Source: an uncultured Arenimonas sp. (lineage in GTDB: Bacteria > Pseudomonadota > Gammaproteobacteria > Xanthomonadales > Xanthomonadaceae). From it: a stretch of 6,811 bases of DNA. Position numbers and translations under genes: made by a program. Within the stretch, counting starts at the first letter, position 1. The number at the start of each line of letters is the position of its first letter. The stretch is from the NCBI GenBank assembly GCA_946480565.1, contig CAMLKR010000127.1:1-6811 (forward strand), written 5' to 3'. The notes beneath the pieces are model-generated. The model was not told the origin of the DNA. It worked only from the letters and a program-made list of their open reading frames with translations, and made no database searches. Positions 1 to 6,811 of this stretch are shown here, piece by piece.

Positions 1-75
1 GGGAGCGCGTTGGCCGCGCCGAGCGAAGGAAAGCGCAGCGTCGGGACCGAAGAAATCGTCGATAACGTGATGTGA
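1..75 (+). CDS. Possible 3' end of an unidentified convergent gene
   Basis: Frame 1 is open from the left edge and ends at TGA 73-75, giving 24 residues ending in GTEEIVDNVM. Codon-position composition looks coding: by hand count G/C is about 62% at first, 50% at second and 79% at third positions, the order expected for a G+C-rich genome. The overlapping minus-strand frames lack that pattern. Nothing in this short end identifies the protein. If real, the gene points toward telA and is not part of the operon. Confidence 0.4.
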   Translation, partial: GSALAAPSEGKRSVGTEEIVDNVM

Positions 76-229
76 CGTGACGCAGTGGCGTCGACAGGCT
101 CCACCATGCCGCAGCCCCCGTCGCCAGCATCGAATCCGGAAAGGCGCACACGCCGATCTTCGCCGTCCACGCGCACTGCCAATGCGGCGATGCGTGGACC
201 TGGCCGGCAGCGGGTGCGTCCTACGCGCG
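76..229. other. Convergent intergenic region, no gene seen
   Basis: These 154 bases lie between the possible plus-strand gene end and the telA stop. I see only small imperfect inverted repeats, the neatest being GACGC-AGTG-GCGTC at 79-92, without a T-run on either strand. Open frames crossing it on the minus strand have high second-position G/C (about 62% for the best one) and do not look coding. Transcription ending here would have to be Rho-dependent or use a weak hairpin. Confidence 0.6.
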
Positions 230-1333
230 CTACGGCGTGCCGTTGCCCGCCGTCGGCAGCGCCAACCGCTTCTCCAGGTCCTCGCGCATGTCGACGAGCT
301 CCGTCGAAAGCTGCCTGCGCCTGGCCATGCCTTCGCGGTGGATCTCGCGGACTTCCTCCACCGTGCGGATCAGGGTCTCGTTGACGGTGCGCAGGGTCTC
401 GATGTCGATCACCGAGCGCTGGTTGGCGCGTGCGGTGCCGACGGCGGTCGAATGGACCAGTTCGGCGTTCTTGCGCATCAGTTCGTTGCTGGCGTCGTCG
501 ATGGCGTTGGCCAGTTCGACCGCGTTGCGCTGGTCGGCCAGCGACAGCTGGATGGCGAACTGGTTGCGCCACATCGGGATGGTGATGTCGCGCACGGCGC
601 TGAACTTCTCGATCAGCTGGATCGCATTGGCCTGGATCAGGCGGATCATCGGTAGCGTCTGGTCGGCCGCGTGCTGCAGTACCTGCAGGTCGGACACGCG
701 CTTGTCGATCAGGCGCAGCGCGGTATCGAGCGCGACACGGCGCGTGCGGGATTCCGGATCTTCCTTCCCCGACAGCGACGCCAGCTCCGCCTCCAGTTCG
801 GCGATGCGCACGCGGCCGGCGGCCACATGCACGCCCAGCTCGCGGCGCTCTTCCAGCACGATGTCGTGCATCTGGTCGTACTCGCGCACGCGCTGCTGCT
901 GGATCTGCTGGGTCTTGCCGACGTCGGCCATCAGCTGGTCGATCTGGCGATTGGTGGAGCTGTAGCGCTGGACCAGGTCATCCCTGGTCGCGCGCATCTT
1001 GTCGATCAGCGGGCCGAGGATGGGCAGCTTCGAGCGGCCATGGAACGATTCGAGGTTGAGCGAGCGGGCGATGCGCACGACTTCGCCCAGCTTGTCGCCG
1101 CTGCTGTCGAGGTCGGCGTTGCGGACCTTGTCCAGCAGTTGCGTGCTGTAGGCGCTGGTCTTGGTCGTCGCTTCGCGGCCGTAGGTGTGCAGGTTGCCGG
1201 GCGCGATGTCCTGCAGCGCCTTCGTGGCCTCCTGGATGCGCGGGATGTCGGCGCTTTCCAGGCCCAGGTCGGTCAGCAACTGCGGCGACAGCGCCGCGGG
1301 CACGAGCGTCTGTTCGGGGTTCGTCGTCGTCAT
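230..1333 (-). CDS. telA: TelA/KlaA-family toxic anion resistance protein
   Basis: 367 residues, a usual length for the TelA family (PF05816), which includes plasmid RK2 KlaA/TelA and is linked to tellurite and, in some Gram-positives, antimicrobial-peptide resistance; the mechanism is not settled. No signal peptide or membrane span is visible, so it should be cytoplasmic. The sequence is a chain of long helices: LPILGPLIDKMR at 103-114; coiled coil at about 115-187; a charged loop SGKEDPESRTRR at 188-199; a long helix at about 200-250; then the diagnostic TIPMWRNQF (Trp255), as I recall it from the family. The C-terminal NAELVHSTAVGTARANQRSV and DIETLRTVNETLIRTVEEVREI stretches (about 289-331) also match family wording. 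ATG at 1333 is chosen because it follows AGGAGG and overlaps the previous stop as ATGA. The open frame runs further upstream to 2482, but that part is a shadow of the two preceding genes. It is the last gene of the operon. The symbol is family-level only; tellurite resistance is not shown here. Confidence 0.93.
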   Translation of the reverse strand: MTTTNPEQTLVPAALSPQLLTDLGLESADIPRIQEATKALQDIAPGNLHTYGREATTKTSAYSTQLLDKVRNADLDSSGDKLGEVVRIARSLNLESFHGRSKLPILGPLIDKMRATRDDLVQRYSSTNRQIDQLMADVGKTQQIQQQRVREYDQMHDIVLEERRELGVHVAAGRVRIAELEAELASLSGKEDPESRTRRVALDTALRLIDKRVSDLQVLQHAADQTLPMIRLIQANAIQLIEKFSAVRDITIPMWRNQFAIQLSLADQRNAVELANAIDDASNELMRKNAELVHSTAVGTARANQRSVIDIETLRTVNETLIRTVEEVREIHREGMARRRQLSTELVDMREDLEKRLALPTAGNGTP

Positions 1334-2022
1334 GGGGCCTCCTGGGTGTGGGTGGTGCGCGCCGGCGTCGCGGATACGACGGGCGGCGCGGGCAGGTGTT
1401 CGATATGGGCTTCCAGTGCGTCTATCGTCTGCATGGCGGAGGATAGCTGCATTCCGTGGCCGGCACCGGCGGCGACGCCCAGCTGCTGGTCCAGCAGCAC
1501 GGTGAGTCGCGGCAGCTGCTGCGCGTGGCGCTCGGCGATGGCGAGCGCATTGGCGGCGACGAGGTCCAACTGGCTGGCGGTCACCTCGTAGGCGCTGCGC
1601 AGGGTGATGAGATGCGTTAGGCGCGGTATGCCGCCTTCCGTCGTGGCCTGCTGGTGCGCGAGTCCGTCGATCTCGTGCTGCAGCTTCGCACAGGCCTCGC
1701 GCAACTGCTGCGCATGCGTGACGAGCGTTGCGTGCTGGTTGCGCAGCCGGGATGCTTCGAAGCCGGCCTGCCGCAGCAGGATGCCGCTGCGTTCGCGCAG
1801 CGACCGTGCCTCGGCGGCGAGACGGATGTCGCGACCGAGCAGCCGGCCCCAGAAACCGACGCTCCGGCGCAAGGCGCGCGGATCGGCGGACAGCAGCACC
1901 GTACGCAGGTCGCGCAGCGTCGCCTGCAGATCGCCCGCGCCGGCCTGGGCCAATGCGCGGATGGCGGCGGCGTGCTCGGCCACGCCGAGGGTGTCGGCGT
2001 CCGGGGGAAGCGGCAGGCTCAC
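1330..2022 (-). CDS. Helical protein of unknown function between the ATPase and TelA; possible short TelA-like relative
   Basis: 230 residues, GTG start, TGA stop. I do not recognise a named family. The protein is almost wholly alpha-helical, rich in Ala, Leu, Arg and Gln, with no signal peptide or transmembrane segment. Residues 55-65 (VGFWGRLLGRD) are a short aromatic/glycine/basic motif, followed by heptad-like helices from about 67 to 125. Residues 137-183 form another long helix containing LVAANALAIAERHAQQL, and a Pro/Ala/Thr-rich end follows from 210. The GFWGRLLGRD motif resembles the 'GxLxRLFGK' stretch I recall from many TelA proteins, and the 137-183 helix aligns without gaps to TelA residues about 217-262 of the next gene. 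The start is fixed by the GTGA overlap with the ATPase stop and by AAGGGGAG eight bases upstream. Its stop overlaps the telA start. Inference: an accessory or partner subunit for TelA and/or the ATPase. That it is a real gene is much surer than what it does. Confidence 0.85.
   Translation of the reverse strand: MSLPLPPDADTLGVAEHAAAIRALAQAGAGDLQATLRDLRTVLLSADPRALRRSVGFWGRLLGRDIRLAAEARSLRERSGILLRQAGFEASRLRNQHATLVTHAQQLREACAKLQHEIDGLAHQQATTEGGIPRLTHLITLRSAYEVTASQLDLVAANALAIAERHAQQLPRLTVLLDQQLGVAAGAGHGMQLSSAMQTIDALEAHIEHLPAPPVVSATPARTTHTQEAP
1338..1343 (-). promoter_or_regulatory. Ribosome binding site for telA (AGGAGG)
   Basis: A perfect AGGAGG on the minus strand lies four bases upstream of the ATG at 1333, inside the last codons of the middle gene. 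It decides the telA start. The spacing is a little short, but the ATGA overlap also allows reinitiation by ribosomes finishing the middle gene, so coupled translation is likely. Confidence 0.85.
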
Positions 2023-5000
2023 GTCCGCGGCTCCCCTTCTTCATCCGTGTCGGGCGTCGATGGCGATATGTCCAGGATGGGCGTCGGACGTTCTTCCTTG
2101 AAGGCGAGGCTGGCGATGACCTGGTCGAATTCCGCTTCGCGCGGCGACCGGGCCTTCGCCTTGCGCGTACCTGCAGGCGCCGGGGCCGGCCCGTGGCTGC
2201 GCATCGCCTGTGCCAGCGCGACGAGGGCAGCGTTGAGCTGGTCCTGCCGCACCATCGTCTGCTGCAGGGCTTCCAGCACGGGAGCAGTATCGAGCACGGG
2301 CGCCACGGGAGCGGACGTGGAAGGCGTGGTCGTCTCCGGCGTGCGCAGTGCATGCAGGGCGGAGAGCAATGCCTCCCATGGCGCAGGGGCAGGGGGTTCC
2401 ACAGGGACAGGTTCGCCGAGCCGCTGCAGACCGACGGCGATGTCGGCCAGTTGCGCGACCACACGGCCACCGACATCCGCATCCTCCGCGCCCATCGCCT
2501 TGTTGCGCAGGAAGTCGGCCTTGATCTGCTGCCAGCGTGCCTGTTCCTCGGCGGTCAGCGTGCCGCGCAGCTCGCCGAGCTTGAGCAGGTTCTCCTCGGC
2601 GCCGGTGGTCAGCAACTGCGCTTCGCCCAGGTAGTGGTCGGAAATCAACTGCTGCAGCTCGGCAGCATTCATCACCGGCGAGATCTTTTCCGCCAGCTTG
2701 TTCATGTTGCGGTAGCTGCCCTGCAGCCGGAAGGGCGGCTCCACCCGGTATTTGTCCGCCTGCGCGGCACTGGCGATGTACTGCTGGTTGACGCGGTAGA
2801 CCACGTCGCGCACGGTCAGCAGGCGCTGCAGCACCGCGACGATCTCGTCGATTTCCGCGCCGCTGTAGGCATGCGACAGCTGGTTGGTACTGACCTCCTT
2901 GCCGCGCGCCTTGTCGACCAGCAGGTAGAGGTCGGCCATGTCGACGCGGGTCGCCAGCGGCGCCAGCACCGGATTGGAGGTCAGGCAGTTCTCCACGTAG
3001 CTCAAAAGGAAGGCGTCTTCCATGCCGCCCAGCACGTCGCCCAGGTTGTAGATATCGGCGCGGTTGGCCAGCATGTCCGGGATCTTGAAGACCTCGCCGG
3101 ACTCCGTGTACGGATTGCCCGCCATCACCACCGCGAACTTGCGCCCGCGCATGTCGTAGGTCTTGGTCCGGCCGCGCCAGACACCCTCGATGCGGCGCGT
3201 GCCGTCGCACAACGAGATGAACTTCTGCAAGAACTCAGGGTGCGTGTGCTGGATGTCGTCGACATACAGCATCACGTTGCTGCCCATCTCCAGCGCCAGG
3301 TTGAGCTTCTCCAGTTCTTGCCGCGAGGTCGCATCCGGCGCCTGTGCAGGATCCAGCGAGCGCACCTCATGGCCCAGTGCCGGCCCGTTGATCTTCATGA
3401 AGACCAGTCCAAGCCGGTGCGCCACGTACTCCATCAGCGTGGTCTTGCCATAGCCCGGCGGCGAAATCATCATCAGCAGGCCCATCAGGTCGCTGCGCTT
3501 GTTCTCGCCGACGGTGCCCATCTGCTTGGCGAGGTTGTCGCCGATGACGGGCAGATAGACGTCGTTGATCAGCCTGTTGCGCACGAACGAACTCAGCGGA
3601 CGTGCCTTGAACTCGGACAGGCGCATCGCGGAACGTTCCCGTTGCGCCACCTCGCCACGCAGAGTCTGATACCGCTGCCACGCGGGTACGAAATGCTCGC
3701 AGTGTTCGGCGAAGCGGGCCGGCAGGTCGTCCACCGCCAGCGCCAGCCGTCCCTCGCGGATGCGCGCGTGTTCGCCCAGCAGGCCGTCGACGGTGGCCAT
3801 CAGCGTGACGTGTTCGACCACGTGGGTCAGGTGCGGGCCATGCCGCAGCAGCGCGATGGCTTCCGGCACGTAGGCGGCGAGATGTGCGTGGTCGGGCAGG
3901 GCGGTCAGGGCTTCGAGCGCCTGCCGCAGCAGCGACCACGCCGCGGCGGGTTTCGCCTCCAGCCGTTGCAGTGCGCTGGCCAGCACGGCACCGCCGGCAT
4001 CGTCGACCAGGCGCGCGCGGAGCGCGGATGCCAGGGCGTCGGCGTAGTGGGTGAACCGGAAGGTCGGTGTCGCCGTGGTGACGGTGTCCACCAGGAACGT
4101 GGCCGCCGCCGTCGCATCGGTGGTGACGAAGGGCAGCGCATCGCGCTGCATCCATTCGCAGATCGTGGCCGCCAGCTCGTCGCGCAGCGTCGCCACGGCG
4201 CGGCCCGCCGACGACAGGGCATCGATCGCGCGGGAGGCCCGGATGCGGTCGATCGCCTCCTGCGGCATCGCGTCGCTGCGGCACCACCAGGCGACCGCCA
4301 GCGCACGCGCGGCCGGCGCGTGCCGCAAGGTGCCCGCGGCATTGCGCAAGGGAAGGAAGGTGCGCAGGATCGCCGCCGCGTCGTGGTCGTGGATGCCCTT
4401 CTCGTAGCCTTCGCGATAACGCGGCGCGGCGTACTCGCGGACGATCCTGTCGAGCGCTTCGGGATCGGCCAGCGCGTGCTCCAGCGCCTGCACGCGCAGT
4501 CCGCCTTCGCCCGCCAGCGCGTCGTCCAGCAGACGGCACGCAAGATACTCGCCGCGGTAGAGCGAGGGCGATTCGGATTCGAGGCTGACGTCCCAGTAGG
4601 CGCGCAGTGCATCCAGTGCCGGTTCCTGCAGCGGCTCCAGGTAGTCGGTACCGGTCAGGTGCACGGCCAGCGTGTCGCCGCGCGGGATCAGCGTCAGGTC
4701 CAAGGGCTGCGTGTTGACGCTGAAACGGTGGCGCGGACCGAGACGGATGACATTGCCGCCATCTTCGAAAAGATCGCTGCGGTCGCGCAGCGCGCGCACC
4801 GCCTGGTCGCGCGCGCCCTTGATCCGCGCCTCGATGTCGTCGGCCTTCACCGAGTCCTTCAGCTCGCGCAGGCGGCCGGCCAGCTCGCGCAGCTTCAGGA
4901 TCAGGGCGTCGCCGGCGAAGAAGGCGTTGAGTTCGTCCGGCGTGGTGAAGCGCTCGGTACGCCGACCGAGGCCCTCCAGGATGCGGTTGGCCGCTTCCTG

Positions 5001-6811
5001 CACCGACTGCGCCTTGCGCTGGCGCTCGTCGAGCAGCGCCTGCTTGTGCGCCTCGAAGGCGTCCAGCATCTCCTCGCGCTTGGACAGGATGTCGCCGAGG
5101 AACTGTTCGTGTTCGCCGAACTGGCTCTCCAGTTCCTCCAGCTGCACCATCAGGCGCGATAGCTGCTCATCGGCACGCTCCGGCGTAGTGGCCATCGCCA
5201 ATGCGTTGCTCACGGCCTGGCTGAAGAGCGTGAACTGCGCGCCGAACTGGGCGACGGCTTCGGCGGAGCCGAGCTCGCGGCGTCGCTGGGTGGCGCGTGC
5301 GCGGGTCTGGTTGAGGCGGGCGTAGATGGCCGACAGCGCGTCGACCACGCGGGTGCGCTGGGTCGCGTCGTCCACCCGCAGTGTCGCCATCAGCTCGGAC
5401 AGCATGTCGAGTTCGCCGGCCATGCCCTGCATGGCCTCGATGGCGTCGGCCAGTTCGCGCGCACTGGCGGCCTTCTGCGCGCGTGCATCCAACTCGATCA
5501 GGCGCTGCTGGAAGGGCGCGAGTGCCTTCTCGCCGCCGAGGAACTCCCCGGTCGCCGCACCGACCCGCTCGTGCGCCTCCTGCAGCGCGGCCGTCATGGC
5601 GTCGATGGCGGCGGTATCGATGTAGCGGAAGTCGCGCAGCGTCAACAGGTGCCCACGCAGCCGGGAGACCGCGCCCAGTGCGTCGACGAACTCGCCGATG
5701 CCGTTCCATCCCTCCGGCTGCAGCCGGCCGAGCAGGGCACGGTGGTCGCGCTGCGCCTGTGCCATTGCCGTCTCGGACTGGCGCCGGATCTCCTGCACCT
5801 TCTCGTACTCGTCCAGCACCGACTCGCCGGTGCCGGCGATCTCGTGCAGCAACGTGGCCAGGCCGTCGCACTGGGCGTCGTCGATCCAGTGGTGCAGGTC
5901 GAACAGGCGTCGCGTGCCGTGCGTCAGCAGCTGGTAGCGCTGCGCGGACACGTCCGGTCGTTCGATTTCGCGGGCCAGGTCGAACAGGTTCGAGACCGCG
6001 CGCACCAGTTCGGCGTTGCCGAGCTTCGCCATGAACGAGGTGCCCGCCGGGCGCGTTGCAGCGAACTCGTCGGAACTGAAGGGCGTCTGCCATACCTGCA
6101 TCGGGTGGACGCGAGTGGGGTCGTCGTTCTCGGCGCGGAACAGCACCATGCGCCCGTCGTGCAGGCGCGCATAGCCGTGCGCGAGCACCGGCGGCTGCAG
6201 GCGGCGCTGCACCAGGTTGTAGACGAGCAGGGCGGCCTGGCCGGTCTCGCGCTCGTAGAAGACGTACATCACGTCTTCGCCGTTCGGCGAACGGATCGTG
6301 CGCTTGTACTGCATGTGCTGCACGGCGGCGTCGAAGGCCTTGTGTTCGCCGTTCTGCAGGTAGTAGCCGCCCGGGAAGATGATGCCGTGGTCCTCGGGCA
6401 GCTGGATGCAGGCCTGCACGATGGCATCCAGCCGGGTCGCCTTGCCGGTCTGCGTGTTGTAGACCAGTCCGCGCCACGTGCTTTCGCGGTACGGCAGCAC
6501 CTTGAGCAGGATCAGCGAGCCCACGCGCGCGAACTCGATGTGCGCGTCGTCCAGCGACTGCGTGCGGTCCTCGACCGGTTCGCTGTAGACGCCCGCGCCG
6601 GTCTCCGTGTTGTTCTCCACCTTCAGCGTCAGGTCGCCGCCGATGGTCTCGACGAACAGGGTGTCGAGGATGTTCAGGTGCGGGTGGCGGCCGCTGACTT
6701 CCATGTCCTTGGTCGCCCGCGTCCATTCGAAATCGAACGGGGGCGGCAGCACGATGTCGCGCTCGCCGCGCGCATCGAGGTAGTTCACCTCGCCCTCGGC
6801 CGTAAGCGTCC
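2019..6811 (-). CDS. Giant AAA+ ATPase, DUF3686 / 'DNA repair ATPase' type (5' partial)
   Basis: Large multidomain AAA+ ATPase; the 'DNA repair' name is inherited from database annotation and I see no nuclease, helicase or DNA-binding motif. The frame is open to the right edge: the GTG at 6788 is preceded in frame by codons for TLTAEGE with no stop, so it is probably an internal valine and the true start lies outside. Numbering from that GTG: residues 1-235 are beta-rich; 300-360 and about 390-660 are charged coiled coil; 676-721 form a second short beta-rich segment; about 720-1050 are helical. The AAA+ core spans about 1055-1400, with Walker A PPGYGKTT (Lys1115), Walker B LYVDDIQ (Asp1177-Asp1178), sensor-1 Asn1225 in AGNPYT, likely arginine finger Arg1243 in ANRAD, and sensor-2 Arg1360 in GSYRNMNKL. 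From about 1463 a Pro/Ala/Thr-rich tail ends in a short ordered-looking stretch and an acidic end. All ATPase motifs appear present, so it should be active. It is the first gene of the visible operon; its TGA overlaps the next start. Family assignment is from recall of motif wording, not a search. Confidence 0.9.
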   Translation of the reverse strand, partial: TLTAEGEVNYLDARGERDIVLPPPFDFEWTRATKDMEVSGRHPHLNILDTLFVETIGGDLTLKVENNTETGAGVYSEPVEDRTQSLDDAHIEFARVGSLILLKVLPYRESTWRGLVYNTQTGKATRLDAIVQACIQLPEDHGIIFPGGYYLQNGEHKAFDAAVQHMQYKRTIRSPNGEDVMYVFYERETGQAALLVYNLVQRRLQPPVLAHGYARLHDGRMVLFRAENDDPTRVHPMQVWQTPFSSDEFAATRPAGTSFMAKLGNAELVRAVSNLFDLAREIERPDVSAQRYQLLTHGTRRLFDLHHWIDDAQCDGLATLLHEIAGTGESVLDEYEKVQEIRRQSETAMAQAQRDHRALLGRLQPEGWNGIGEFVDALGAVSRLRGHLLTLRDFRYIDTAAIDAMTAALQEAHERVGAATGEFLGGEKALAPFQQRLIELDARAQKAASARELADAIEAMQGMAGELDMLSELMATLRVDDATQRTRVVDALSAIYARLNQTRARATQRRRELGSAEAVAQFGAQFTLFSQAVSNALAMATTPERADEQLSRLMVQLEELESQFGEHEQFLGDILSKREEMLDAFEAHKQALLDERQRKAQSVQEAANRILEGLGRRTERFTTPDELNAFFAGDALILKLRELAGRLRELKDSVKADDIEARIKGARDQAVRALRDRSDLFEDGGNVIRLGPRHRFSVNTQPLDLTLIPRGDTLAVHLTGTDYLEPLQEPALDALRAYWDVSLESESPSLYRGEYLACRLLDDALAGEGGLRVQALEHALADPEALDRIVREYAAPRYREGYEKGIHDHDAAAILRTFLPLRNAAGTLRHAPAARALAVAWWCRSDAMPQEAIDRIRASRAIDALSSAGRAVATLRDELAATICEWMQRDALPFVTTDATAAATFLVDTVTTATPTFRFTHYADALASALRARLVDDAGGAVLASALQRLEAKPAAAWSLLRQALEALTALPDHAHLAAYVPEAIALLRHGPHLTHVVEHVTLMATVDGLLGEHARIREGRLALAVDDLPARFAEHCEHFVPAWQRYQTLRGEVAQRERSAMRLSEFKARPLSSFVRNRLINDVYLPVIGDNLAKQMGTVGENKRSDLMGLLMMISPPGYGKTTLMEYVAHRLGLVFMKINGPALGHEVRSLDPAQAPDATSRQELEKLNLALEMGSNVMLYVDDIQHTHPEFLQKFISLCDGTRRIEGVWRGRTKTYDMRGRKFAVVMAGNPYTESGEVFKIPDMLANRADIYNLGDVLGGMEDAFLLSYVENCLTSNPVLAPLATRVDMADLYLLVDKARGKEVSTNQLSHAYSGAEIDEIVAVLQRLLTVRDVVYRVNQQYIASAAQADKYRVEPPFRLQGSYRNMNKLAEKISPVMNAAELQQLISDHYLGEAQLLTTGAEENLLKLGELRGTLTAEEQARWQQIKADFLRNKAMGAEDADVGGRVVAQLADIAVGLQRLGEPVPVEPPAPAPWEALLSALHALRTPETTTPSTSAPVAPVLDTAPVLEALQQTMVRQDQLNAALVALAQAMRSHGPAPAPAGTRKAKARSPREAEFDQVIASLAFKEERPTPILDISPSTPDTDEEGEPRT
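2031..2038 (-). promoter_or_regulatory. Ribosome binding site for the middle gene (AAGGGGAG)
   Basis: AAGGGGAG on the minus strand sits eight bases before the GTG at 2022, within the final codons of the ATPase gene. It supports the GTG start, which is otherwise a weak initiation codon, and fits translational coupling through the GTGA overlap. Confidence 0.75.

Noticed and set aside
79..92. Hairpin GACGC-AGTG-GCGTC as a terminator.
   Set aside because: The stem is only five base pairs and is not followed by a T-run on either strand.
1..168. Minus-strand open frame from a GTG near 168 to the left edge, as a fourth operon gene.
   Set aside because: Hand-counted G/C is about 67, 62 and 71% at codon positions 1 to 3, so it lacks the low second position of coding sequence; it has no good ribosome site, and the overlapping plus-strand frame looks more like coding.
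1334..2482. Upstream extension of the telA frame to a start at 2482, giving a 750-residue protein.
   Set aside because: The added part is Arg/Pro-rich shadow sequence overlapping two genes with real protein features. The ATG at 1333 has a perfect AGGAGG and an ATGA overlap, and TelA family length fits 367 residues.
1728..5162. A 1144-codon open frame on the plus strand, opposite the ATPase and middle genes.
   Set aside because: It is rich in Arg, Gln, His and Val-Asp runs, has no recognisable domain, and lies antisense to clear AAA+ motifs. Long antisense frames are expected in G+C-rich genes with strong third-position bias.
6786..6788. GTG at 6788 as the true start of the ATPase.
   Set aside because: The frame stays open to the window edge (TLTAEGE before it), no Shine-Dalgarno sequence is seen just upstream, and the protein begins in mid-domain. 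Homologues, as I recall them, are longer at the N-terminus.

Overview
The window is G+C rich, about two-thirds by eye, with strong G/C preference at third codon positions. The proteins look proteobacterial. My best guess is a gammaproteobacterium of the Xanthomonadaceae type (Pseudoxanthomonas, Stenotrophomonas or Lysobacter), but this is an impression from protein style and composition, not a demonstrated placement.

Almost the whole window is one minus-strand operon of three tightly overlapping genes, read from high to low coordinates. First is a giant AAA+ ATPase of the 'DNA repair ATPase' / DUF3686 type (2019-6811), whose 5' end lies beyond the window. Second is a 230-residue, almost wholly helical protein (1330-2022) with no firm family name. 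Third is a 367-residue TelA/KlaA-family toxic-anion-resistance protein (230-1333). The ATPase and middle genes overlap by GTGA, and the middle and telA genes by ATGA. Each downstream start has its own Shine-Dalgarno sequence inside the upstream gene, so the three products are probably made by coupled translation and may work together.

At the left edge (1-75) a short reading frame on the plus strand looks like the 3' end of an unidentified convergent gene. The 154 bases between it and telA hold no convincing gene or terminator. No RNA gene, mobile element, CRISPR array or operon promoter is visible; the promoter must lie to the right of the window.

The most interesting points are three. The middle protein shows a faint but orderly resemblance to TelA, suggesting a short, diverged TelA paralogue beside the full-length one. 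The ATPase has an unusual architecture: a beta-rich N-terminus with an internal repeat of about 80 residues, long coiled coils, a second beta module, an AAA+ core and a low-complexity tail. The ATPase also has Asp-Asp where most AAA+ proteins have Asp-Glu in Walker B. A reasonable working idea is an ATPase that remodels or is regulated by TelA-type helical proteins in an envelope or toxic-agent stress response, but nothing in the sequence proves the substrate.
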